A stretch of DNA of 40,941 nt, taken from NCBI GenBank assembly GCA_016934985.1, contig JAFGRU010000069.1, positions 1 to 40,941 on the forward strand, read 5' to 3'. The stretch comes from Deltaproteobacteria bacterium (lineage in GTDB: Bacteria; Desulfobacterota; Desulfuromonadia; Desulfuromonadales; JAAYDE01). The position numbers were made by a program, and so were the translations under genes. Positions 32,902-40,941 of this stretch are shown piece by piece (position 1 is the first letter of the stretch; each line of letters opens with the position of its first letter). Below the pieces are notes generated by a model that worked only from the letters and a program-made list of their open reading frames with translations, was not told the DNA's origin and did not search any database.

Positions 32902-34029
32902 TCAACCGGAAAGCATAATCGAAGCATAGGACTTGAGTGAATTTTCAAGACTGAAAAAATTGGCTCTTTGCTTCAGCCGCTCTGAGGTGTCTGTTCTTTC
33001 TCTCGAACAATTTAAATTTTTCAAAATAGCGTCGGCCATCTTGTTTTCATCTCCGACAGGAACGATATCGCCATATTTCCCGTCTTCAAGAATTTCATTA
33101 ACCCCCCCTTTGCAATTTGTTGCGACAACCGGGGTGCCGACAGCCATTGCCTGTATGAGAGTACCGGGGAGACCTTCAAACAAGGAAGACAAGACAAAAA
33201 CTCGAGCGCGGGCCATGTATTTAAAGGGGTTTTCAACGAAACCGGGGAGCAGCACCTCGTTCTCCAGCCCAAGATCACTTATGAGCGACTCCAGAGCTGG
33301 TCTTTCTTTCCCCTCCCCCAGTATTACCAACCGTGTGGAGCAGTGCTGATGAACCAGGGAAAAAGCCTTGATTAAGGTCGGGTAATCTTTTTCTTCGGCC
33401 AATCTCCCGGCACTCAGAATTACCGGGGGCTCACCGGCTTGAAACCATGGATGTTCAACCGGCTCTTGAGACTCTGCAATCAGCTCAGGGGTTACAACGG
33501 CATTAATAGCCACCTGCATACGTCCCAAAGGCCACCTTAGACGCTTCTCATAGTCCCTGGCCACCGCTTGGGATACGGCGATGTTGCCGTCGGCTGAGGC
33601 GTAAGCCAAGCGAACCAATATAACCGTCAGAATTTTCCGGAAAAAACTTTTGGAATCAAGTATTTCAGACAGCTCCATTGCTTCTCTCAACACCACTCTC
33701 AGGGGCACAAAGGCTAAACGTCTGGCCAGAAGGGCGATAATGTTGGTGTGCAGCATAGTCGATAACATTACCTGAGGACGTTGCTGTCGGAGATAACGCA
33801 CCAGATTGGGAAGACAGGCTAGAACGCGATGGGAATCAAGGTCGACGACATTGACCTCGGGGGGAACCTTGGCCATATAGGGTCCTTCTGCCTTGGTCAG
33901 GACCAGATCGACATCATAACCTTCTCCTGCAAACCCTCGTGCCAGATTGAGCATGACCCGTTCCGCCCCGCCACCACGCATGGAGGGTACAAAAAAGGCT
34001 ATTTTTTTATTGTACGAATTTCTTTTCAT
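32902..34029 (-). CDS. GT4 glycosyltransferase (PglJ/PglH-like)
   Basis: A 375-residue GT-B protein beginning KIAFFVPSMRGGGAERVMLN. The donor domain contains VILSAGRLAEEKDYPTLIKA and LFEGLPGTLIQAMAVGTPVV (EX7E). The overall appearance is close to GalNAc transferases of N-glycan-like assembly (PglJ/PglH). It overlaps the upstream GT gene by four bases (ATGA). It adds one sugar of the lipid-linked repeat unit on the cytoplasmic face. Confidence 0.9.
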   Translation of the reverse strand: MKRNSYNKKIAFFVPSMRGGGAERVMLNLARGFAGEGYDVDLVLTKAEGPYMAKVPPEVNVVDLDSHRVLACLPNLVRYLRQQRPQVMLSTMLHTNIIALLARRLAFVPLRVVLREAMELSEILDSKSFFRKILTVILVRLAYASADGNIAVSQAVARDYEKRLRWPLGRMQVAINAVVTPELIAESQEPVEHPWFQAGEPPVILSAGRLAEEKDYPTLIKAFSLVHQHCSTRLVILGEGKERPALESLISDLGLENEVLLPGFVENPFKYMARARVFVLSSLFEGLPGTLIQAMAVGTPVVATNCKGGVNEILEDGKYGDIVPVGDENKMADAILKNLNCSRERTDTSERLKQRANFFSLENSLKSYASIMLSG

Positions 34030-35258
34030 GAAAGGCTCATTTCAACGGCCGATTTGATTCCGGATATTCGTTCAAGCTTGCGGCGCAGGCTGGGGCGACG
34101 ACGGGCGGCACGGTCAGTGAAATAAAGGTAAGCTTGTTCGAGTTCCCGGAGCGCAGCCGCTATACTGAACCGTTCTTCGATAATCTGCCGGGAACGATCC
34201 CCCATGTTCCTGGCGAGTTGGGGATTATGCAAAATCGCGGCAACTTTTTTCGCCAGCCCTTCAGCATCGCCGACGGCAACGACAAAACCGTTTTTCCCTT
34301 CCTCGATAATATCCTCCAAAGTCGTACAGTTGGTGGACACAACCGGCAAACCCGCGCGCATGGCTTCCAGCAGGGCGTTGGGACAACTTTCCGAGTTGCT
34401 CGTTACAACGGCAACATCCATTCTGGCCAGGGCCGTATCAACGTCCCGGCGCAAGCCCAGCAGTTTGACCCGATCCTGCAAACCGTAATCTGCAATGGCA
34501 TCTTCTATGGCCTGCCGCATATTTCCTTCCCCGATAATCCAGAAATCGGCATCAACGTGATTCCGGACCAGATAATGGGCCATCTCTATGAATAGGAGAT
34601 GATTCTTCACAGGGTGGAAACGGCCGACAATACCGACGACCGGCCGTTTTCCCCTCAGTGAGTCGAAACAGGTCTTCTCCTGGCGCCTGAACCGGGGCTC
34701 ATCGTCATCTATTTCGAGACCGTTTCTGATGGTCCGCACAGGCGTGTCTTTCATGAAAAAAAGTTTTTTTTCAAGGAATTCCTTCAGCATCCTGGAATTG
34801 ACGATCCAACCGTCATAGCGAATGTTCAACAGTGAATAAACCAAAGGCCACGGTGGCTCCATGCCCATCCTTCCGCGCATCCCGCCGAGAACTACAGGAA
34901 CCCCCGTCAGAATCGCAGGAATCAGGCCGTAGTGATTGCCGGAGGAAAGCCAGGCATGAACCACATCAAAAGATTCCTTCTTCATGTAACTGATGGCATC
35001 TGCAAAATAACGCCTGCGGCTCCACGAATCACCTCCCAGAAGAACCACAGGAAGACCGCTTTTGGCGATCATTTCTTTGGGAAATCCAGCTGCATTGGAA
35101 CGGTAGGCTGCGACATGGACCTCAAATATGTCCCTGTTCAAACGGGGCAGAAATTTGGCGAGTTGCATCTCTGCTCCACCGACGCCAAGACTTCCACACA
35201 CGACCAGAAGTTTGATCCGCTCTTTTTCGACGCTTGTTTTTACACGGGACTTATCCAT
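34026..35258 (-). CDS. GT4 glycosyltransferase
   Basis: A 410-residue GT-B protein with the acceptor loop LLVVCGSLGVGGAEMQLAK. The donor domain contains VVGIVGRFHPVKNHLLFIEM and SESCPNALLEAMRAGLPVVS (EX7E). A basic C-terminal tail (FTDRAARRRPSLRRKLER) could bind the membrane. It begins three bases after the Wzy stop and is coupled by ATGA to the next GT gene. Sugar specificity unknown. Confidence 0.9.
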   Translation of the reverse strand: MDKSRVKTSVEKERIKLLVVCGSLGVGGAEMQLAKFLPRLNRDIFEVHVAAYRSNAAGFPKEMIAKSGLPVVLLGGDSWSRRRYFADAISYMKKESFDVVHAWLSSGNHYGLIPAILTGVPVVLGGMRGRMGMEPPWPLVYSLLNIRYDGWIVNSRMLKEFLEKKLFFMKDTPVRTIRNGLEIDDDEPRFRRQEKTCFDSLRGKRPVVGIVGRFHPVKNHLLFIEMAHYLVRNHVDADFWIIGEGNMRQAIEDAIADYGLQDRVKLLGLRRDVDTALARMDVAVVTSNSESCPNALLEAMRAGLPVVSTNCTTLEDIIEEGKNGFVVAVGDAEGLAKKVAAILHNPQLARNMGDRSRQIIEERFSIAAALRELEQAYLYFTDRAARRRPSLRRKLERISGIKSAVEMSLS

Positions 35259-35261
35259 CGA

Positions 35262-36527
35262 TCATACGGTGCCTTGGGGTTCCAGAGATGAATGGGCGGG
35301 AATTTCCAACTTATCATGGGGTATCATGCGTTTTTCCAGCAAGGCAACCCCAAGGATGTAGCCTAAATTCCCAGGAGCGAAAATAGTGACGATTTGGCCG
35401 AATAAAAACAGCGAGAGGAATGCCAGCATCTCCATTTTAACTTCCCAGGCAACATTTTTACTCCGGACCTTGTCCCATGTTTTAAAAATCAGATAGCCCA
35501 GCCAGGAGACATAGAGCCAGGCACAGATCCCGCCATAGGCCAGGTGCAGCCATAAGAAGGTATTGTGGGGTTTGAAACCCGTGGAAGTGTATCCCCCAAA
35601 ATATCCTTTGCCCGCGATAAGGGTTTCCTTCATGTCATGGAAAGCCGTTTCCCAGAAAAAAAGCCGCCCGCTTTCGAGGTTCAGGCGATACTCATAACCC
35701 CTGACGATATCAGCCACCTGATCCGAGAAAATGACCGTCGAAGCCCCGATCAGCACAACAAAAACCACTAAACCCAGTTTCCCTTTCCAGCCTTTGAGCG
35801 AGGCGAGAAGAAAAAAGAAGACACCTAACGCCAACAGGAACAGTCCTTGCCGGGAGAGGGTCAACAACACCACCGCCCCAAGGGAAAGGGCCATAACCCA
35901 GCAAACAAGCCTGGATAACAGCTTCGCTCTTAGACTGATAAACAACAGAGCGGTCGCGGTCACATAAGCGACCTGAGCCAGTGCGTTGGGGTTGGCGAAC
36001 ATAGAACCTGCCACGTCCCCTTCCAGTGCCAGCCGAACCTGCCCCTCCTCGATTCCGACAAAGGTAGCACCCATGACCACCGAGAGTAAAACAGCGCCTC
36101 CAAGAAAACACGCAAAACGAAAGGCCGCACGGCGATCCCGGACGATGTAGCAAGCCATCAGCAGGAAGCAGACCCAATAGGTTAGCTGCCTGGTAAATTT
36201 TTCGATGAAATAAAAATCGTGGACATTGGCTATGAAGTTGATCAGTACCGCAAAAACGAGGGTTACCGGAAAAGGCTCCCGTTGGGAAATCATAATAACC
36301 ACACACGCGACCGCCGCACCAACGATCATTGCCCCGGACAACTGTGGTATACGCAGCACTCCCAGTTGATGGCCGAATATTCGACTAACCAGGGAGAAGT
36401 AGAGAAGAACCTCGATAGCGACCCGGCCCCAGTTGACTTTGTCCTTCACTTCGGAAGGAAGCCCACCGGCTTGAGGATAATTTTTCCAACGGCTGAGAAA
36501 ATTTCCATTACTCGAAAAATTCGCCAT
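35262..36527 (-). CDS. wzy: O-antigen polymerase/ligase family membrane protein (Wzy/WaaL)
   Basis: A 421-residue integral membrane protein with about ten to eleven predicted helices (e.g. LFISLRAKLLSRLVCWVMAL, LFLLALGVFFFLLA). The large periplasmic loop between the later helices holds the Wzy_C-type pattern ESGRLFFWETAFHDMKE ... GKGYFGGYTSTGFKPHNTFL. The conserved Arg and the PHNTFLWLHLAYGG segment are typical of the O-antigen ligase superfamily. In a locus that also has Wzx and Wzc, polymerisation of the repeat unit is the likely role, rather than transfer to lipid A. Nine bases separate it from wzx. Confidence 0.88.
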   Translation of the reverse strand: MANFSSNGNFLSRWKNYPQAGGLPSEVKDKVNWGRVAIEVLLYFSLVSRIFGHQLGVLRIPQLSGAMIVGAAVACVVIMISQREPFPVTLVFAVLINFIANVHDFYFIEKFTRQLTYWVCFLLMACYIVRDRRAAFRFACFLGGAVLLSVVMGATFVGIEEGQVRLALEGDVAGSMFANPNALAQVAYVTATALLFISLRAKLLSRLVCWVMALSLGAVVLLTLSRQGLFLLALGVFFFLLASLKGWKGKLGLVVFVVLIGASTVIFSDQVADIVRGYEYRLNLESGRLFFWETAFHDMKETLIAGKGYFGGYTSTGFKPHNTFLWLHLAYGGICAWLYVSWLGYLIFKTWDKVRSKNVAWEVKMEMLAFLSLFLFGQIVTIFAPGNLGYILGVALLEKRMIPHDKLEIPAHSSLEPQGTV

Positions 36528-36536
36528 AAACCCGCC

Positions 36537-38021
36537 TTATATAATCTTATGCAGCCGGAATTTGGGGATTTTGGATAGTTGATTTTTCAAAAACCGGGCA
36601 ATATCCGGCGGACCAATATAGTGGAGCCATGCCAGATAGGTCAGCCCTGACAAAAAACTTGCAAGCGTCAGGTGAAAGAGACCCGGCGTTAATTCAGAAA
36701 CAGGAAAATTAACGGCAAGGATACAGAACCCGCAGCCACCTGAGATAAAAACCTGATGGAGAGGAAACCTCAAATTTTGCTGGGTTTTCAATTGAAAAAC
36801 GATGGGAAGCACTCCAACGATATATCCAAAACCCATGGCAATAGGTATCCCGACCTCCCCCAACAGCGGCAGCAGAAGGAAGTAGACCAGAAAAGTCGCC
36901 GCCGAAGTCAGGATATACTGGGAAGCCAGATGGCGGGGGGAGACCAGGCGCAAACCCGCCTGCCGCACCAGGGACCAGATGGGCAGGCCCATAAGAGTGA
37001 AACCAAACGCGGCCAGGACGGGAAAGGTGTTGACGTACTTAGGCCCGGCATAAAGAAGAAGCAGCGACTTTGCGGCAATCATGATAAAAATACCGAGGGG
37101 AATGAACAGGGAAGAAACCAATACCAGCGTCTGGCGATAGTAATGTTCCAGAGCCTCCCCACCTTCTCCCCTGACTTCCCCGAATTTCACTCCGGCGGGA
37201 ACGACGATGGTATTGACAAGGGCGTAAATATTATCGAATAGACGTTTGGCGACATGGTAACCGGCAAGTGCCTCCGCACCTAGAAAGGCCGCGACAAGGG
37301 GTCGGTCGATTTTATCGGTGGCCCCTTTAAGCATGACCAGACCAAAATACGGCCAGCTTGCTTTAAATATCTCTAAAAAGGGGATTAATCGCCAGCAGAG
37401 GTATTTTCTTATGTCTAACAAACAGAGCAGAACACCAATCAAAGTTCCCAACAGGAATCCCCAGAAAAAACCGGAAACACCGCCAAGAAAAAAACCGATC
37501 ACGCAAAATGCCCGCTGCGACAATACGGTCACCACGTTTATGGCGGACCGCGATACAAAACGCTGGCTGGCGACCTGGATTATTTCCAACTGATCAAAAA
37601 AAGCCAGAACAAAGCTGATCAAGATGACGAAACGGATAAGATCGAGATAGTCGTGGTGGTGAAAAAAACTGAAGCAAATGGCGGAGCTCGATAAATAGAA
37701 GATTAACGTGATCAAAACCATGAGCCCTGTCCGGTAAACCAGGGCGCTGGTGATCAATTTTTTGACCCGTAAATGCTGCCCTTCCGCCTCCAGTTGAGCG
37801 ACTTCCTTTTCGACCAGGGTGCCCATGCCCATACCCCCGAGGAGCGACGTCCAACCCGATAAAATAGTGAGCGTGGCATAAACCGCCATCTGTTCCTTGG
37901 AGAAAACCCTGGCAAAATAAGCGATGAAAACCAGCGATATAACGGTGATCAAGCCATGGGAAAGCAGAATGCTCAGACTGGATTTTGCCAGTTGCCTTGT
38001 GCGGCTTATGTTCCGTTCCAT
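36537..38021 (-). CDS. wzx: Polysaccharide flippase (Wzx/MATE-like)
   Basis: A 494-residue protein with about twelve to fourteen hydrophobic helices and the N-terminal signature LAKSSLSILLSHGLITVISL, then IAYFARVFSKEQMAVYATL, typical of oligosaccharide flippases of the MOP superfamily. It carries the undecaprenyl-PP-linked repeat unit to the periplasmic face. AGAAGG lies eight bases before the ATG. It heads the wzx-wzy-GT-GT-GT-asnB string with very short gaps. Confidence 0.92.
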   Translation of the reverse strand: MERNISRTRQLAKSSLSILLSHGLITVISLVFIAYFARVFSKEQMAVYATLTILSGWTSLLGGMGMGTLVEKEVAQLEAEGQHLRVKKLITSALVYRTGLMVLITLIFYLSSSAICFSFFHHHDYLDLIRFVILISFVLAFFDQLEIIQVASQRFVSRSAINVVTVLSQRAFCVIGFFLGGVSGFFWGFLLGTLIGVLLCLLDIRKYLCWRLIPFLEIFKASWPYFGLVMLKGATDKIDRPLVAAFLGAEALAGYHVAKRLFDNIYALVNTIVVPAGVKFGEVRGEGGEALEHYYRQTLVLVSSLFIPLGIFIMIAAKSLLLLYAGPKYVNTFPVLAAFGFTLMGLPIWSLVRQAGLRLVSPRHLASQYILTSAATFLVYFLLLPLLGEVGIPIAMGFGYIVGVLPIVFQLKTQQNLRFPLHQVFISGGCGFCILAVNFPVSELTPGLFHLTLASFLSGLTYLAWLHYIGPPDIARFLKNQLSKIPKFRLHKII

Positions 38022-38071
38022 CGTTTCGGCCTTCTATTGTAATAACCCTCTTTCTTGAAGGGTTTTCAAGA

Positions 38072-39103
38072 TCAGACGGACCTCAATTGATTGAGAAAAT
38101 CTTCCAAAATGGCATCCTGGGGCCAGACATGTCCTTCATGCCAATTCAGGTTGTCGTCCCAATAGCCCGAACAGTTCCTCACCGGCTCGGCCTGAAAGCC
38201 GTAGCTGATTTCCACAATGCGGGGGTCTCCGCAAGCATCCATGACGAAATCGAAGGCAAGACTCTGGGTTTCGATGCGACGACTGACGTTGAACGCTATT
38301 TTGACACATTCAAGATTGATTTTTTCCAGTTCGTAGCGGATCAGGCCGCTGCCAGAGGCCCGGAAATCGTCTTTACGGACTTCCCTGGTGAAAGCAAAGG
38401 CTCTGTTTCCAATAACCGTAATGCGGGTATCAAATGTGTTCCCCGGCACAAACGACTGAAAATAGACGTAATTCCGTTCAACGTTATATTGTTTTTGGCG
38501 TTGCCGGGCCGCCCGAAAAGCGGCGGGAAATCTCTGGATGGCTCCAAGGTAATCCTTGCGTTTTTCCAGCTGTTTGATTTTTTTCCCGGTATCGGTGAAA
38601 TAACCGCCCGATTGTTTAATACCTGTTCCAAATGCCTTTTTAATCAGCATCCTGGCTTTGTCTACATTCTCAACAAGCTGTACGTTAACCGAGCCAGCGC
38701 CTTTGCTGAGTTTGAACACCAAGGGGAACTGCGCTTTTGCAGTCCATTCGATCGCCTCATTCATATCATAGAATACAAAGGTGGGAACTAATGGAGCACC
38801 AATGGCTTCCAGGAGGTATTTTTGGCTGATCTTGTCGTCAAAATGCCAGCATGTATTCAGATTGGGAAAGGTTTTGATACCAAGGATTTCCGATGTCCTG
38901 ATAATGGCTTTGGCGGCCAGCGGATCTCCATTCCCATGTTGAGCCCAATGCCATAACAGTCCATGCATACCTGACAACTGCGCAAACACATCGTTTCTGA
39001 GGCAATCTACCACCTGAAAGGAAATATTACATTCCCGGCAGTATTCAATCCAACGATCGGAAAAACTATGGGGTCTGTCGTGAATGGCGAGTTTAATCTC
39101 CAT
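38072..39103 (-). CDS. ATP-grasp ligase (RimK/glutathione-synthase-like)
   Basis: A 343-residue ATP-grasp enzyme, the third in the window and different from the other two. It has a short pre-ATP-grasp domain (GLLWHWAQHGNGDPLAAKAI), nucleotide-binding lysine segments FPLVFKLSKGAGSVNV and YFQSFVPGNTFDTRITVIG, and a metal-binding end AFDFVMDACGDPRIVEISYG. The RimK-like architecture suggests formation of an amide between an amino acid and a carboxylate. It lies 50 bases upstream of wzx. The substrate cannot be inferred, though modification of a sugar substituent is the contextual expectation. Confidence 0.85.
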   Translation of the reverse strand: MEIKLAIHDRPHSFSDRWIEYCRECNISFQVVDCLRNDVFAQLSGMHGLLWHWAQHGNGDPLAAKAIIRTSEILGIKTFPNLNTCWHFDDKISQKYLLEAIGAPLVPTFVFYDMNEAIEWTAKAQFPLVFKLSKGAGSVNVQLVENVDKARMLIKKAFGTGIKQSGGYFTDTGKKIKQLEKRKDYLGAIQRFPAAFRAARQRQKQYNVERNYVYFQSFVPGNTFDTRITVIGNRAFAFTREVRKDDFRASGSGLIRYELEKINLECVKIAFNVSRRIETQSLAFDFVMDACGDPRIVEISYGFQAEPVRNCSGYWDDNLNWHEGHVWPQDAILEDFLNQLRSV

Positions 39104-39397
39104 TGATAAATCCTGATTTAAAAGAAAGAGCTATTCGCACGCATTCTCAATTTGCAAAAACACAATTTCCGTCTTTTTGTTCGTATGGAATACTGGCCGC
39201 ATAAAGGAACAGGCGTTTTTCCAGGGGGGATTAGCGATTGGGATGGCATAAAAAAAGGAGTTACCGGCAATGGCTTCAATTTCATTAACTCAGAATTCCA
39301 TGGTTTTCGGACGAAAGATCCTTCCAGCCTCTGTCAAGCATACCGTAAGGGCCTCCTCCGTCAAGCCAGCCTCTCGAACCCGCCCCGAAACCTCAGA

Positions 39398-40696
39398 TTA
39401 GGGGTTTCGTCCTTCCACTCGGGCCGCCATCTTGGCCAGAATTTCTTCAATATTGGAATATCCGTCGCCGTCGTCATCGCCATGGGGATCGGCGCCGGTT
39501 TCAAAAGGTCGATAGCTGGGTCTGTCGTAATCTGAAGGCCAACCGCCGGCCGCAGATATGGAGTTTTTAAGAACCCCGCTTTCGGTTTCAACCTCGTGGA
39601 AAATTCTTTTCTCCACTGAATCCCTGCGCGCGGGACGGGCTCCTGCACATTTCAATATCTCGGTCCGGACTTTGCTAACGGGTAAAATGGATAAACTGGA
39701 ATCGTAGATTGGAGGTGATTTAACCAGGAGGGATCTAATCCTCTGGTTGAGAAGGGAGCCGGCATGTTTGCCGGTAAACATGCAATCCTTAATATAATAC
39801 TGTCCCGACAACAACGCCATTTTCAGCCCAATTGCCGGCCCCCGGCTGTTCAAACCACCGATATACTGATTGCCGATAAAGCTGGCCTCGCTGGCCCCAA
39901 TGGGGCCACCGACCACCGTGAATCCATGGGCCCCGCAGTTAAAAGCCAGATTGTTGGCTACAAAAACCCTGCTGTTGTTTGTAATGCGGGGATTTCTTTC
40001 TCTGTTGTGAGCAAAAAGGTTTTTATAAATACTTACTCTGTCGACATGACGGGGTTGGTGCCCGTCGGTTCCCAAAAGCAGGCCGTAAACCATTCCTTCG
40101 GCAATCAAACAATTGCTGATAGTCACATCATGCACGCCGGAACCGCTCCTGGCAGCCCAAATGCTTATGTTTTCATCGGTGGCCCAGTTGGCTGTCACAT
40201 GATCAATGACAACATTGTAGGTCTGGTTATGAAAACCGTGAATCCGTACGCCGTCTTTTTCCCCTCCGGCGACTCTCACTCGCAAATGCCTGACCAGAAC
40301 ATCGTGGGTGTCGATCTCAATTCCGTAGTTTCGCAGCTGAACACCAGGCTCAGGAGCTGTTTGTCCGGCGATGGTAAGATAGGGGTTGCGAATCACCACA
40401 ACCTTTTTCAGGTCAATGCTTCCTCCCGCCTCGAATACCACGATACGCGGTCCGCTTGCCGTTGCCGCAGCACGAAATGAACCATCACCGCTATCGCTGA
40501 GATTGGTAACCTTAATAATTCTGCCGCCGCAACCGGCCAGAGTCCGGGACCCGAACCCTTCAGCGCCAGGGAAGACGGGTAGCGAACCGGCCATCCGAGT
40601 CGCTTCGTATCGCACCGAAGACGCCTCACGGTCACCCGCCTGGGAGCAGGACAACAGCACAAGGCAAACAAAAACCAACCTCCAAAATAACTTCAT
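39398..40696 (-). CDS. Secreted pectate-lyase-like beta-helix lipoprotein
   Basis: A 432-residue protein with a lipoprotein signal (VFVCLVLLSCSQAG, lipidated Cys at about 17). FPGAEGFGSRTLAGCGGRI and ITNLSDSGDGSFRAA-like phrases open a right-handed parallel beta-helix, and repeating short strands such as NPYLTIAGQTAPEPGVQLRN continue it (pectate lyase / PL1-like superfamily). The C-terminus carries DPHGDDDGDGYSNIEE, a calcium-binding thrombospondin-3/dockerin-like repeat. Such proteins in EPS loci may trim or release the polymer. No strong ribosome-binding site is evident. The catalytic Arg was not pinned down by eye, so it could also be a non-catalytic binding protein. Confidence 0.82.
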   Translation of the reverse strand: MKLFWRLVFVCLVLLSCSQAGDREASSVRYEATRMAGSLPVFPGAEGFGSRTLAGCGGRIIKVTNLSDSGDGSFRAAATASGPRIVVFEAGGSIDLKKVVVIRNPYLTIAGQTAPEPGVQLRNYGIEIDTHDVLVRHLRVRVAGGEKDGVRIHGFHNQTYNVVIDHVTANWATDENISIWAARSGSGVHDVTISNCLIAEGMVYGLLLGTDGHQPRHVDRVSIYKNLFAHNRERNPRITNNSRVFVANNLAFNCGAHGFTVVGGPIGASEASFIGNQYIGGLNSRGPAIGLKMALLSGQYYIKDCMFTGKHAGSLLNQRIRSLLVKSPPIYDSSLSILPVSKVRTEILKCAGARPARRDSVEKRIFHEVETESGVLKNSISAAGGWPSDYDRPSYRPFETGADPHGDDDGDGYSNIEEILAKMAARVEGRNP

Positions 40697-40790
40697 GTTA
40701 ATAAGTATAGCTAAAAAAAGTTATTCAGCCGGGATGCATAAGAAGATTGTCTTGATCGTCCTGCTAATGGTCTGAAACTTTGAATTTTCC

Positions 40791-40805
40791 GCTTTGTTTT
40801 TGCCA
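40791..40805 (-). promoter_or_regulatory. Weak candidate sigma-54 element upstream of the lyase-like gene
   Basis: The minus strand reads TGGCAAAAACAAAGC, with GG and GC ten bases apart and a good -24 half, but the -12 half has AAGC instead of TTGC. It lies about 95 bases upstream of the start codon. Low confidence. Confidence 0.2.
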
Positions 40806-40857
40806 AATTTTTATTCTCGCAGTTCTTCAACAATTTCCCAGCAGCATGATTCATAAA

Positions 40858-40885
40858 AGAAAGGGGCCGGTTTCCCGGCCCCAGG
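40858..40885 (-). terminator. Rho-independent terminator of a gene entering from the right edge
   Basis: An 8-bp GC stem (GGGGCCGG 40863-40870 / CCGGCCCC 40875-40882) has a 4-base loop and is followed on the minus strand by TTTCTTTT. The gene it ends would have its last codons within 40905-40941, too little to identify. Confidence 0.75.
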
Positions 40886-40941
40886 TTCGTTTAACAAGTG
40901 GATATCAGTTTGCTGGGCTCAGCGTCCTTCTACTTCCGCCG

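Noticed and set aside
1..40941. CRISPR arrays, tRNA or rRNA genes, complete insertion sequences, phage genes.
   Set aside because: I found no regularly spaced repeats, cloverleaf-like sequences, transposase motifs or phage structural genes on reading through the window.

Overview
The window looks like chromosomal DNA of an anaerobic, Gram-negative deltaproteobacterium (Desulfobacterota, Desulfuromonas/Geobacter-like). The reasons are the moderate-to-high GC coding sequence with AT-rich spacers, an ETF:menaquinone oxidoreductase of the HdrD/DUF224 type, an outer-membrane export channel and barrel, and a large Wzx/Wzy exopolysaccharide locus. The taxonomic call is an inference from gene types, not from a marker gene. 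Apart from one small membrane protein near 2.4 kb, every convincing gene is on the minus strand, so transcription runs from right to left.

Left end (1-3450): a type I restriction-modification operon enters from the left edge, with a half-size specificity subunit immediately upstream of a partial hsdM. It is preceded by AT-rich DNA with repeated CTGCA(G) boxes and a short repeat remnant. Next come a plus-strand DUF486 four-helix membrane protein, a bidirectional terminator, and a 51-residue lipoprotein with a possible sigma-54 promoter.

Exopolysaccharide locus, distal part (3451-14641): a Wzc-type co-polymerase/tyrosine kinase, a Wza-type export protein, an outer-membrane beta-barrel, a WbpM/PglF-type nucleotide-sugar dehydratase, a LuxR-type regulator with a degenerate receiver domain, a DegT-type sugar aminotransferase and a membrane-anchored EEP-family hydrolase. 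Several AT-rich gaps contain dyads but no genes.

Central part (14644-23951), the most unusual section: a GNAT acyltransferase fused to a phosphoglycosyl transferase, a stand-alone NRPS-like adenylation ligase, an acyl-CoA-dehydrogenase-family enzyme, an arginase-family hydrolase, a discrete acyl/peptidyl carrier protein, a membrane ETF:menaquinone oxidoreductase, and EtfA and EtfB. Known trios of ligase, carrier protein and dehydrogenase (PltF/PltL/PltE for pyrrole-2-carboxyl; ZmaJ with its carrier and ZmaI for aminomalonyl) oxidise an amino acid while it is bound to a carrier protein. Here the trio comes with its own anaerobic electron route to the quinone pool. My hypothesis is that the resulting acyl group is transferred by the fused GNAT domain to the 4-amino group of a UDP-sugar made by the WbpM-like dehydratase and the DegT aminotransferase, and that the same polypeptide then loads this sugar onto undecaprenyl phosphate.

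Right part (23948-40941): two ATP-grasp ligases, a PLP fold-III decarboxylase, a PglA-like glycosyltransferase, an AsnB-type amidotransferase, three more GT4 glycosyltransferases, a Wzy polymerase/ligase, a Wzx flippase, a third ATP-grasp ligase and a secreted pectate-lyase-like lipoprotein. Together the genes encode synthesis, amino-acid-like decoration, flipping, polymerisation and export of a surface polysaccharide. The locus resembles exosortase-associated EPS loci, but no exosortase is present in the window.
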